DNA of 64,000 bases from assembly GCF_040706535.1 (NCBI RefSeq), contig NZ_JAPDRJ010000003.1, positions 434,001 through 498,000 on the forward strand, in the 5' to 3' direction. The position numbers and the translations under genes were made by a program. Positions within the stretch are counted from its first letter, which is position 1. Every line of letters starts with the position of its first letter. This stretch comes from Lentisalinibacter orientalis (GTDB lineage: Bacteria; Pseudomonadota; Gammaproteobacteria; Steroidobacterales; Woeseiaceae). Below, piece by piece: positions 53,167 to 61,264 of the stretch. The notes below the pieces were generated by a model that saw nothing but the letters and a program-made list of their open reading frames with translations, was not told where the DNA came from and searched no databases.

Positions 53167-54551
53167 TCGTACTGCTCCCGGTATTTGCGCACGACCCTGA
53201 GGCCGATCACGTTCAGCACCAGCGTCACCAGGAACAGCACGAGGCCGAGGGCGAAGGCCGCCAGGGTCTTGGCACTGTCGAATTCCTGGTCGCCCACCAG
53301 CAGGGTCACGATCTGCACGGTCACGGTGGTCACCGCTTCCAGGGGATTGCCGGTCAGGTTCGCGGCAAGACCGGCGGCCATCACCACGATCATGGTCTCG
53401 CCGATGGCCCGCGAGACCGCCAGCAGGATGCCGCCGACGATACCGGGCAGGGCCGCCGGCAGTATCACCAGCTTCACCGTCTCGGAGCGCGTCGCGCCCA
53501 GGGCGAACGAGCCGTCACGCATGGCCCGGGGCACCGCCGTGATGGCGTCGTCGGACAGGGACGAGACCAGCGGGATGATCATGATGCCCATGACCAGTCC
53601 GGCCGCCAGCGCGCTCTCCGAGGCCACGTCCAGGCCGATACTGGTGCCGACCTCCCGTATCAGCGGCGCCACGGTCAGTGCCGCGAAGAAGCCGTACACC
53701 ACGGTGGGGATACCCGCCAGCACCTCGAGCAGCGGCTTGGCGGTGGAGCGGAAGCTCGAGCGCGCGTATTCGGTCAGGAATATCGCCGTCATGAGTCCGA
53801 TGGGCACGGACACGAACATGGCGATGGCGGTGATGAGCAGCGTGCCGGTGAACAGCGGCACGGCGCCGAAGGCGCCGGAGGAGCCCACCTGGTCGGCGCG
53901 GATGGCAGTCTGGGGGCTCCACTCCAGCCCGAACAGGAACTCGGTGATCGGGACTTTGCGGAAGAAAAGGATGGATTCGAACAGCACCGAAAGGACGATA
54001 CCGACCGTGGTCAGGACGGCGATGGTCGAGGCGGCGAGCAGGGCACTCTGGATGACGCGCTCGACGTGATTGCGGGCGCGGAAACCCGGCGAGATGCGCC
54101 GCCACGCCAGGGTCGCGCCGCCCACGGCCGCCGCCAGCACGAAAATCGTGAGCAGCAGCCGGCTCCTCGCCCGCGTCTCCAGGTAGAAATCCGCCGCCGC
54201 CCGCATCTCCGCGTCGACGTTGGTGCTGACCACGTCCCCGGCGGCGAGGTTGCGGATGTCGTTGACGGCGAGATCGAGCGCGCCGGAGGACAGGTCGCGC
54301 ACCGACTCGGGCAGCCGGTCGACCATGAGCGCGGTAATCACCCTGGGTTCCAGCGTGATCCACAGCAGGATGATGGCGAGCCCGGGCAGCAGGCACCAGA
54401 TGGCGGTGAAGTAGCCGTAGTAGCTCGGCAGGGAATGCAGGCGTGCCATCGGCCGGTCGCCGCCCGCCGTGGTCAGGGAACGGCCGCGGCCGAGACGGTA
54501 GGCTGCAGCGCAGAGGAACAGCAGGATCAGCAGCAGTGTCTCGGGCTGCAT
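53163..54551 (-). CDS. pstC: Phosphate ABC transporter permease PstC (large type)
   Basis: Permease subunit, 462 residues. It carries extra N-terminal membrane segments and a periplasmic domain (about 60-110, ESVRDLSSGALDLAVND) before the usual core, matching the enlarged PstA. The coupling motif SFALGATRSETVKLVILPAA is clear. It starts 98 bp downstream of pstS, with a strong stem-loop in the gap. Confidence 0.94.
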   Translation of the reverse strand: MQPETLLLILLFLCAAAYRLGRGRSLTTAGGDRPMARLHSLPSYYGYFTAIWCLLPGLAIILLWITLEPRVITALMVDRLPESVRDLSSGALDLAVNDIRNLAAGDVVSTNVDAEMRAAADFYLETRARSRLLLTIFVLAAAVGGATLAWRRISPGFRARNHVERVIQSALLAASTIAVLTTVGIVLSVLFESILFFRKVPITEFLFGLEWSPQTAIRADQVGSSGAFGAVPLFTGTLLITAIAMFVSVPIGLMTAIFLTEYARSSFRSTAKPLLEVLAGIPTVVYGFFAALTVAPLIREVGTSIGLDVASESALAAGLVMGIMIIPLVSSLSDDAITAVPRAMRDGSFALGATRSETVKLVILPAALPGIVGGILLAVSRAIGETMIVVMAAGLAANLTGNPLEAVTTVTVQIVTLLVGDQEFDSAKTLAAFALGLVLFLVTLVLNVIGLRVVRKYREQYE

Positions 54552-54582
54552 TCGGTCACCCTTCCATCGTGGCGCGGGTTTC

Positions 54583-54608
54583 GCGCGGCGGCCGGCGGAC
54601 CGCCGCGC
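54583..54608. ncRNA. Stem-loop in the pstS-pstC spacer
   Basis: GCGCGGCGG (54583-54591) and CCGCCGCGC (54600-54608) form a perfect 9-bp stem with an 8-nt loop in the mRNA between pstS and pstC. Such stems often stabilise the upstream message so that the binding protein is made in excess. It has no T-run, so it is not a plain terminator. It is a cis structure, not an independent RNA. Confidence 0.6.
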
Positions 54609-54649
54609 GTCCCTCGTCTCTCGTTATTGTCGTCCGCTCCGGCCCCGGC

Positions 54650-55741
54650 TCAGAGTCGGATCGGGGTCAGCGATTCCACGGCGGCCAGCACCCTGGCCCG
54701 CTCCGGCTCCGGCATGGGGATCAGACCGCGCTCGGCCAGGTAGCCGTCGTCGCCCCACGCGCGCTCGCTCGTCATTTCGCGCAGGAATTCTCTCATACCG
54801 GGAATGACGCCGACATGGGCCACCTTGGCGTAGGAATACAGCGGCCGGGACACCGGGTAGTCGCCCGAGGCGATCTTCTCGAAGGTCGGCTCGACGCCGT
54901 CGATGAACGAGCCGTGCACCTTCTCGATGTTCTGATCCAGGAAGCTGAAGCCGAAGATACCGAGGGCGTCCGGGTTGGCCTCCAGCTTCTGGACGATGAG
55001 GTTGTCGTTCTCGCCCGCTTCCACGTAGACGCCGTCCTCGCGGATGGAGTGGCAGATCGTCTTGTAGCGGGTCTCGTCCTCGTCCTCGAGGGCCGCGATC
55101 CAGTCGAACGTCTGGCAGCCGCCCTCCATGGCGAGCTCCACGAACGCGTCGCGCGTACCCGAGGTGGGCGGCGGTCCCAGCACCTCGATCTCGATTTCGG
55201 GCAGGTTCGGGTCCACCTCGTTCCAGACCGTGTAGGGATTCGGCACCAGCTTCTCGCCGCCGTCGGGATCCGGGACTTCCTTGGCGAGTGCCAGGAAGAT
55301 GTCGCGGCGGCTCAGCCGGTACTGCTCGGACTCCACGGCGTTGGCCATCACGATGCCGTCGTAGCCGATCTTGACCTCGATGACGTCGGTCACCCCGTTC
55401 TCCGCGCACATGTCGAGCTCGGACGCCTTCACCCGGCGGGACGAATTCGTGACGTCCGGATGGTCCACGCCCACACCGGCGCAGAACAGCTTGAAGCCGC
55501 CGCCGGAGCCGGTCGACTCGACCTTGGGCGTGCGGAACTGGGTGGTTTTGCCGAAGCGCTCGGCCACCACCGTGGTGAACGGATAGACCGTCGACGAACC
55601 GACGATGTAGATGTAGCTGCGGCCACTCTGGGCGATGGCGGTACCGGCCACGAGCAGGCCGATGCCGATGCCGATGCCGGCGACGGTTGCCATCCTGGCC
55701 ATGGTTGCGATTCGGCCCGGAGCTGTGCTTCTCTTGCTCAC
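54650..55741 (-). CDS. pstS: Periplasmic phosphate-binding protein PstS
   Basis: Substrate-binding protein of the phosphate importer; 363 residues. A signal peptide (core in VAGIGIGIGLLVAGTAIA) ends near AQS. The phosphate loop IVGSSTVYPFTTVVAERF, the VESTGSGGGFKLFCAG loop and the GPPPTSGTRDAFVELAM segment supply the expected serine, threonine, glycine and arginine contacts. A PHO-box-like promoter lies just upstream, so phosphate limitation should switch it on via PhoB. Confidence 0.95.
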   Translation of the reverse strand: MSKRSTAPGRIATMARMATVAGIGIGIGLLVAGTAIAQSGRSYIYIVGSSTVYPFTTVVAERFGKTTQFRTPKVESTGSGGGFKLFCAGVGVDHPDVTNSSRRVKASELDMCAENGVTDVIEVKIGYDGIVMANAVESEQYRLSRRDIFLALAKEVPDPDGGEKLVPNPYTVWNEVDPNLPEIEIEVLGPPPTSGTRDAFVELAMEGGCQTFDWIAALEDEDETRYKTICHSIREDGVYVEAGENDNLIVQKLEANPDALGIFGFSFLDQNIEKVHGSFIDGVEPTFEKIASGDYPVSRPLYSYAKVAHVGVIPGMREFLREMTSERAWGDDGYLAERGLIPMPEPERARVLAAVESLTPIRL

Positions 55742-55780
55742 GATTTACTCCCGCGGTTCAGGCGATGTTCGGGGACGCAG

Positions 55781-55814
55781 AGGATAGTCCTGCAATGTTA
55801 CGGAAATATTGCAG
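55781..55814 (-). promoter_or_regulatory. PHO box and -10 of the pstSCAB operon
   Basis: The minus strand has an 18-bp PHO-box-like element at 55797-55814 (CTGCAAT-ATTT-CCGTAAC, matching CTGTCAT-N4-CTGTCAC at most positions), then exactly 10 bp, then TATCCT (55781-55786). This is the spacing of PhoB-dependent promoters, where the box replaces the -35. The box lies within a dyad (CCTGCAAT at 55789, ATTGCAGG at 55808). Confidence 0.65.
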
Positions 55815-55884
55815 GTGGTTCTCTTCGTACGCCACCAGGTTCAACGCTAATATTTTCTTATCAATTAGTTATAAGATATTTTTA

Positions 55885-57057
55885 ATGTCCGATATCACCG
55901 TCGTCCACGACGAAAATGCGTTCGCTGCTGAGGAACCGGTAAGTCTCGCCTGCGAACTGATCCGCCGCCGGTCGGTGACACCCGAGGACGCCGGCTGCCA
56001 GCCTCTCATGGCCGGGCGCCTGGCCGACCTGGGCTTCAGGATAGAGCATCTGCGCTTCGGTGACACGGACAATCTGTGGGCCCGCCGGGGCGGGTCGGAT
56101 CCCGTGTTCTGCTTCGCCGGCCATACGGACGTGGTCCCGCCGGGCGACCTGGAGGCATGGTCCAGTGATCCCTTCGAGCCGACCTTCCGCGACGGATTGC
56201 TCTACGGCCGGGGCGCCGCGGACATGAAGTCGAGCCTGGCCGCCATGCTGGTGGCGACCGAACGCTTCCTCGCGGCGCATCCGGACCACGGCGGCTCCAT
56301 CGCCTTCCTCATCACCAGCGACGAGGAAGGACCGGCGCGGGACGGCACGAAGCGGGTGATCGAGACGCTGCAGGAGCGCGGCGAACACATCGACTGGTGC
56401 GTGCTGGGCGAGCCGTCCAGCCAGGCCGCGCTCGGCGACATCGTACGCAACGGGCGACGGGGCTCACTGAGCGGCATCCTCAAGGTCCGCGGCATCCAGG
56501 GCCACGTCGCCTACCCCCAGCTGGCCGACAACCCGATCCAGCGTTTCGCCCCGGCATTGGCCGAGCTCTACGCCACGCCGCTGGACGACGGCAACGAGTA
56601 CTTCCCGCCCACCAGCTTCCAGGTGGTGAACGTGCAGGCCGGCATCGGCGCCCCGAACGTGACCCCCGGCGAGCTGAATGCGCGCTTCAACTTCCGCTAT
56701 TCCACCGAGTGGACCCACGAGAGCCTGGCGGCCCACGTGGAGTCCATACTCGATCGCCACGGTCTGGACTACGAGCTGCACTGGCACCTGTCCGGCAAGC
56801 CTTTCCTGACCGAGGAAGGCGCGCTGACCGACGCCGTCACCGCCGCGGTGCGGGAGGAACTCGGCGTCGCGCCGGAACTCTCCACCGGCGGCGGCACCTC
56901 GGACGGGCGCTTCATCTCGCCGGCGGGGGCGCAGGTGGTGGAACTGGGCCCGGTGAATGCCTCGATCCACAAGATCGACGAGCACGTGCGGGTGGAGGAC
57001 ATCGTCCGCCTGACGGCGGTCTACGAGCGCATCCTGGCGCGTCTGCTGGGCGGCTGA
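55885..57057 (+). CDS. dapE: Succinyl-diaminopimelate desuccinylase
   Basis: Zinc hydrolase releasing L,L-diaminopimelate; 390 residues from ATG 55885. M20-family metal-site segments are FCFAGHTDVVPPGD (His, Asp), YGRGAADMKSSLAAM (Asp), LITSDEEGPARDGTK (catalytic Glu) and the C-terminal STGGGTSDGRFI and GPVNASIHKIDEHV (His). An unusually AT-rich stretch (about 55850-55884) precedes it. It lies apart from dapC-dapD-yffB, with the inverted pst operon between them, and ends 4 bp from convergent dsbB. Confidence 0.96.
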   Translation: MSDITVVHDENAFAAEEPVSLACELIRRRSVTPEDAGCQPLMAGRLADLGFRIEHLRFGDTDNLWARRGGSDPVFCFAGHTDVVPPGDLEAWSSDPFEPTFRDGLLYGRGAADMKSSLAAMLVATERFLAAHPDHGGSIAFLITSDEEGPARDGTKRVIETLQERGEHIDWCVLGEPSSQAALGDIVRNGRRGSLSGILKVRGIQGHVAYPQLADNPIQRFAPALAELYATPLDDGNEYFPPTSFQVVNVQAGIGAPNVTPGELNARFNFRYSTEWTHESLAAHVESILDRHGLDYELHWHLSGKPFLTEEGALTDAVTAAVREELGVAPELSTGGGTSDGRFISPAGAQVVELGPVNASIHKIDEHVRVEDIVRLTAVYERILARLLGG

Positions 57058-57061
57058 GCCC

Positions 57062-57580
57062 TCAGCCGGCGCCGCGGCGCGCGGGCAGCCTGAGATTCGC
57101 GATCAGGCCGAACAGGCCGAGGATGGTCAGGCAGATCAGCACCCAGGCCGGCATGCTGAGCCCCAGGAACGACCATTTCAGCTCCGCGCATTCCCCGGAG
57201 CCGGAGAGGACCTCGCGGATCACCTCGGTCAGGGGCACCGTGTTCATCAGATAATCCAGCCCGGCGCCGCAGGCAGGCACCTCGTCGGCGGGCAGATTCT
57301 GCACCCAGACGTGGCGCCCGGCGACGCCGGCGCCGGCGGCGGCGGCGGCGAAGACCAGCACGCCGTAGACCCGGGCGCCCCAGCCCGCGGGATTGTGCAG
57401 GAAGGCGAGCAGGAAGACCGCGCCCAGCCCGATCGTGGCCACCCGCTGAAAGACGCACAGCGGACACGGCTCCAGCAGGAGCACGTACTCCGAATACAGG
57501 GCGAAGCCCATCATCGCCACGCAGGCGAGCAGGCCCGCGAGATTGGCATAGCGGCGCGTCATGAAATCCGAGGCGGTCAT
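57062..57580 (-). CDS. dsbB: Disulfide bond formation protein DsbB
   Basis: Quinone-linked membrane protein that re-oxidises DsbA; 172 residues with four membrane helices. The cysteine pairs are Cys39/Cys42 (CPLC in LEPCPLCVFQR) and Cys104/Cys131, almost the E. coli positions. The start may be the first or seventh codon (MTRRYANLAG). It lies 22 bp after phoU, so it may be read with the pho genes, though no functional link is known. Confidence 0.95.
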   Translation of the reverse strand: MTASDFMTRRYANLAGLLACVAMMGFALYSEYVLLLEPCPLCVFQRVATIGLGAVFLLAFLHNPAGWGARVYGVLVFAAAAAGAGVAGRHVWVQNLPADEVPACGAGLDYLMNTVPLTEVIREVLSGSGECAELKWSFLGLSMPAWVLICLTILGLFGLIANLRLPARRGAG

Positions 57581-57602
57581 GCTGACGGAGGCGGTGTGGC
57601 GA

Positions 57603-58316
57603 TCAGGCGGGCTGCTGCTCGTCCAGGGCGTCGATATCCGTGTGCCGGATGTCCTTGCCGTGGACCATGTAGATCACGTACTCGCAGATGTTCTTGGCGT
57701 GGTCGCCGATGCGCTCCAGCGCCCGCGCCGCCCAGGTCACGTTCATCACCCGCTTGATGCTGCGTGGGTCCTCCATCATGAAGGTCATGCACTGGCGCTG
57801 GATGGTCTCGTATTCCTCGTCCACCATCTCGTCGTCCTTCACCACCGCCAGTGAGGCCTGCACATCCAGCCGGGCGAAGGCGTCCATGGCCTGACGCACC
57901 ATCCGGCTCACCTGACCGCCCAGGTTCTTCAGCTCCCGGTAGGAGCCGGCCGGGCGGTCCATCTCGGCGAGCTTGGAGGCGAGGAAACCGATCTTCTCGG
58001 CCTCGTCGCCGATGCGCTCGAGGTCGGTGATGGTCTTGATGATGGCGACGATCAGGCGCAGATCGCTCGCGGTGGGCGCGCGGGTGGCGAGGATGCGGCT
58101 GCATTCCTCGTCGATACTCACCTCGAGATGATTGACCTTGTAGTCGTCATAGGCCACCTGCAGCCCCAGTTCGCTGTCGCCGCTGACCACGGCCTCGACC
58201 GCGCGCTCGAGCTGGGACTCCACCAGTCCGCCCATGGACAGGACGTTGTTGCGCAACGCCTCCAGGTCCTTGTTGAAGCGGCGGGATATGTGATGGGTCA
58301 GATCCGTCGTCTGCAT
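57603..58316 (-). CDS. phoU: Phosphate signalling protein PhoU
   Basis: Negative regulator connecting the Pst transporter with PhoR; 237 residues. Two repeats of a three-helix bundle contain the metal-binding pattern: TDLERIGDEAEKIGFLAS and ALERIGDHAKNICEYVIY (both with the E/DxxxD pattern). I start at ATG 58316 (MQTTDLTHHISRRFNKDLE) with AGAGGA upstream, because the earlier in-frame ATG has no family similarity. Unusually it is not in the pst operon but follows phoR by 208 bp. Confidence 0.95.
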   Translation of the reverse strand: MQTTDLTHHISRRFNKDLEALRNNVLSMGGLVESQLERAVEAVVSGDSELGLQVAYDDYKVNHLEVSIDEECSRILATRAPTASDLRLIVAIIKTITDLERIGDEAEKIGFLASKLAEMDRPAGSYRELKNLGGQVSRMVRQAMDAFARLDVQASLAVVKDDEMVDEEYETIQRQCMTFMMEDPRSIKRVMNVTWAARALERIGDHAKNICEYVIYMVHGKDIRHTDIDALDEQQPA

Positions 58317-58460
58317 GCGTTGCGTCCTCTCTCGAGCCTGCGCCATGAACGATGGCGGAAACGTCTCCACGTCCGCGGCCGTAACTCGTTCACGCCGCAG
58401 AGTGTACCAGTTCTGCCATGCTCCTGGCGATAATTTGTAATTACTTCACTCATACAACGG

Positions 58461-58483
58461 CAATGCATTGTGCATACATTGCT
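58461..58483. repeat. AT-rich dyad in the phoR-phoU spacer
   Basis: GCAATG and CATTGC bracket a 23-bp imperfect dyad with internal TGCAT repeats, in a 208-bp spacer whose base composition is far more AT-rich than its surroundings. It may be an operator or promoter part for phoU; the remaining spacer shows no gene and no clear terminator. Confidence 0.4.
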
Positions 58484-58524
58484 ATACGCCAAAATCCGCT
58501 CATCGGCTCCCCGCTGCGTACGAA

Positions 58525-59865
58525 TCAGCCCGTCGCCGAGCGATCGCCCCCGGCCGTCCCCCGCGGGATCGGCACGGCCTCGGCACGCACCAGCCGCGCG
58601 GCGGGGAACCGGCAGACGAAGCGGCTGCCCTCCCCCGGCCGGCTCTCCACCTCCAGGGTGGCATCGTGGCGCCCGAGCGCGTGCTTGACGATGGCGAGAC
58701 CCAGACCAACGCCGCCGTCTTCGCGGCTGCGGCCCCGGTTCACGCGGAAGAAACGCTCGGTCAGCCGGGGGATGTCCTGCTCCGCGATGCCGACGCCGGT
58801 ATCCTCCACCGCGAGTGCGGCGCTCTCGCCGTCGGACTGCCAGCTCAGCGTCACGCTGCCGTCCGCCGGGGTGTAACGCACGGCATTGGACAGCAGATTG
58901 GTGATGATCGAGCGGATCTCCACCGGATTGCCGTACAGCTGCGCCCGCGACTCGAGCCGCAGCTTAACGGCCGGGCCGCCGTCCGGGCGATCCAGCTCGG
59001 CCACGGACTCCCGGAGCAGTTCCGCGACGTCCACCCGGGTGTCGGTGCGCGCCTCACTGCCCGACTCGAGCCGGGACAGCTCCAGCAGCGAGTCCAGTAT
59101 CTCCTTCATGCGGGCGGCCTGGCGCTGCATCTCCGCGACCGGCCGCTGCCAGGAGGGCGGCATCTCCGTGTCCTCCGACATGGCCTCCAGATAGCCGCCG
59201 ATCACGGTGAGCGGCGAGCGCAGCTCGTGGGAGGCGTTCGCCACGAAATCCCGACGCATGCGCGCGAGCCGCGCCTGCTCCGTGACGTCGCGCACCAGCA
59301 GCAGCCGCTGGCCTTCGCCGTAGGGCACGATGCGGCAGGTCAGCCAGCCGTCGTCGCGCAGCGGCGAGGGGATGGTCACCGAGCCCGAGTAGTCGCCGTC
59401 GCGCAGATAGCTCACGAAGGCGGGATGCCGTATCAGATTGTCCACCCGCTGGCCCCGGTCGCGCCGCGGCCGCAGCCCCACCAGATACTCCGCGGCCGAG
59501 TTGTAGCGGGTGATCTCGGAGGCCTCGTTCAGCACGATGCCGCCGTCGGGCATGGCATTGGTGGAGGCGCGGATCTCCTTGAGCGTGCGGTGGTGGCGGC
59601 GCTTGTGCTTCTTGGCCCGCTGCTTCAGGTAATCGATGCGGGCGAGCACCTGCGGCCAGATGCCCGTGCCGTCCGGCACCTGGATGCGGCTGCGGGTCCG
59701 CAGCGAGCGCTCCAGGCGGAACAGCATATTCAAGTGGACAGCGATCACGGCCAGCGCGCCGATCAGAGCCCCGGGCAGGGCATAGCCGTACAGCCAGCCG
59801 ATGAAGACTCCCAGGCCGATGACGCCGGCGGCCTTGAGCAGCGCATTCGTCCACGCCGAGGGCAT
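58525..59865 (-). CDS. phoR: Phosphate regulon sensor histidine kinase PhoR
   Basis: Membrane kinase that phosphorylates PhoB when phosphate is low; 446 residues. Two close membrane segments (about 9-30 and 32-47), a basic linker (YLKQRAKKHKRRHHRT), a PAS domain (MPDGGIVLNEASEITRYN), then the HisKA box FVANASHELRSPLTVIGGYL with the phospho-accepting histidine and the ATPase N, G1 and G2 boxes (NLLSNAVRYTP, VEDTGVGI, GVGLGLAIVKH). Its ATG shares one base with the phoB stop (TGATG). Confidence 0.96.
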   Translation of the reverse strand: MPSAWTNALLKAAGVIGLGVFIGWLYGYALPGALIGALAVIAVHLNMLFRLERSLRTRSRIQVPDGTGIWPQVLARIDYLKQRAKKHKRRHHRTLKEIRASTNAMPDGGIVLNEASEITRYNSAAEYLVGLRPRRDRGQRVDNLIRHPAFVSYLRDGDYSGSVTIPSPLRDDGWLTCRIVPYGEGQRLLLVRDVTEQARLARMRRDFVANASHELRSPLTVIGGYLEAMSEDTEMPPSWQRPVAEMQRQAARMKEILDSLLELSRLESGSEARTDTRVDVAELLRESVAELDRPDGGPAVKLRLESRAQLYGNPVEIRSIITNLLSNAVRYTPADGSVTLSWQSDGESAALAVEDTGVGIAEQDIPRLTERFFRVNRGRSREDGGVGLGLAIVKHALGRHDATLEVESRPGEGSRFVCRFPAARLVRAEAVPIPRGTAGGDRSATG

Positions 59866-60560
59866 CAGCCGTCCCGCGAAGAGAATCGGTAGCCGGCCCC
59901 GCGCACGGTCTGGATGTAGTGTTCGGCATTGCGGGCCGACAGCGCCTTGCGCAGCCTGCGGATGTGCACGTCCACGGTGCGCTCCTCCACGTAGACGTTG
60001 GCGCCCCAGACGCGATCCAGCAGCTGGCCGCGGCTGTACACCCGCTCCGGATGGGTCATCAGGAATTTCAGCAGCCGGTATTCCGTGGGGCCGAGCTGGA
60101 CCTCAGCGCCGCCGACGCTGACCCGGTGCCCGGCCACGTCCAGCTCGAGGTCGCCGACGCTCACGATCTCGTCGCCGGAGACGCCGGACCGCCGCAGCAC
60201 CGCATTGATGCGGGCGATGAGTTCGCGGGAGGAGAACGGCTTGGTGATGTAGTCGTCGGCGCCGCCTTCCAGGCCGCTCACCTTGTCCTGCTCCTCCGCC
60301 CGGGCCGTCAGCATGATGACGGCCAGGTCCTCGAAGGTGGAATCCCGTTTCAGCGAGCGCGTCAGCTCGAGTCCGCTCATGTCCGGCAGCATCCAGTCGA
60401 TAATGGCCAGGTCCGGCCGATGGTCGGCCAGAAGCTCCCGCGCCTGACGGCAGTCGGCGGCCTCGTCCACCTCGAAACCGGCCCGCGACAGATGAAACGC
60501 GATCATCTCCCGGATGGGGGCTTCGTCCTCGACTACCAGTATGCGGCGCGCTGTCGTCAT
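59865..60560 (-). CDS. phoB: Phosphate regulon response regulator PhoB
   Basis: OmpR-type regulator of 231 residues. The receiver domain has the acidic pocket EDE (11-13), the phospho-acceptor Asp55 (IIDWMLPD), and the conserved lysine in DDYITKPFS. The winged-helix domain (LGPTEYRLLKFLMTHPERVY...VDVHIRRLRKAL) binds PHO boxes such as the one before pstS. Its upstream region has TCTAAT (60580-60585) and a CTGTAAT half-site (60596-60602), hints of weak autoregulation. Confidence 0.97.
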   Translation of the reverse strand: MTTARRILVVEDEAPIREMIAFHLSRAGFEVDEAADCRQARELLADHRPDLAIIDWMLPDMSGLELTRSLKRDSTFEDLAVIMLTARAEEQDKVSGLEGGADDYITKPFSSRELIARINAVLRRSGVSGDEIVSVGDLELDVAGHRVSVGGAEVQLGPTEYRLLKFLMTHPERVYSRGQLLDRVWGANVYVEERTVDVHIRRLRKALSARNAEHYIQTVRGAGYRFSSRDG

Positions 60561-60607
60561 ATCGGCTCCATGGAGCGCGATTAGAGCAATTCTACATTAC
60601 AGTCCGG

Positions 60608-61264
60608 TTACGACGCCTGCTGCGCAACGGTCCGGCGCAGGTACGCGGGCTCCGCATCCCGGGGCGCCAGCGTGTCGCCGGCGGCGAAGCGGGGCACGGC
60701 CAGCGCCGCCACCTCGTGGGCGCGGGGAAAACGCAGACCGGTATCCACGCCGCCGGCGGGCACCATCTCCGGATAACGGTCCCAGCCGCCACCGGCCAGC
60801 CACCAGTCCCCCTCGGCGGGCTGCACGCCCGCCGGGGCCGTGAGCCGGTCTGCGACCAGCGTGCGCAGCCCGTCGACGCCCTCCTCCCAGGCCCCGGCGT
60901 AGACCTCGCCCATGCGCGCGTCCTGGCTGACGTAGACCCGGCGCGCACCCTCCGCGAGTGCGCGAGACGCCAGCGCGGCCAGCGAGGAGACCGGCACCAG
61001 CGGCAGCCCGGCCGCCAGGCCGAAACCCTGGGCGGCGGACACGGCGATGCGCACCCCGGTGAACGAGCCGGGCCCTGCGCCGAAGGCGATGCCGTCCAGT
61101 GCTCCCATGCGCAGATCCGCTTCGGCCAGGAGGCCGCGCACCATGGGCAGGATCAGCTCCACGTGCCGTCGGGGCTGTTCCTCGTAGCGGCCCGCCACTT
61201 CACCGTCCACCCACAGGGCGGCGGAGCAGGCATCGGCCGAGGTCTCGAGGGCGAGGATCTTCAC
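60608..61264 (-). CDS. tsaB: tRNA threonylcarbamoyladenosine protein TsaB
   Basis: Partner of TsaD in making the t6A37 tRNA modification; 218 residues. The ASKHA-like N terminus VKILALETSADACSAALWVD, RHVELILPMV and DGIAFGAGPGSFTGVRIAVS are family hallmarks. The GTG at 61264 overlaps the yoaA stop as GTGA. yoaA and tsaB are also neighbours in E. coli. Confidence 0.95.
   Translation of the reverse strand: MKILALETSADACSAALWVDGEVAGRYEEQPRRHVELILPMVRGLLAEADLRMGALDGIAFGAGPGSFTGVRIAVSAAQGFGLAAGLPLVPVSSLAALASRALAEGARRVYVSQDARMGEVYAGAWEEGVDGLRTLVADRLTAPAGVQPAEGDWWLAGGGWDRYPEMVPAGGVDTGLRFPRAHEVAALAVPRFAAGDTLAPRDAEPAYLRRTVAQQAS

Noticed and set aside
58298..58492. Small ORF (64 codons) upstream of phoU
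   Set aside because: Composition and frame fit a chance open frame in the leader; no ribosome-binding site or known family.
60580..60602. Full PHO box before phoB
   Set aside because: Only one half-site (CTGTAAT) matches; the second half is unrelated and its spacing to the -10 is wrong.
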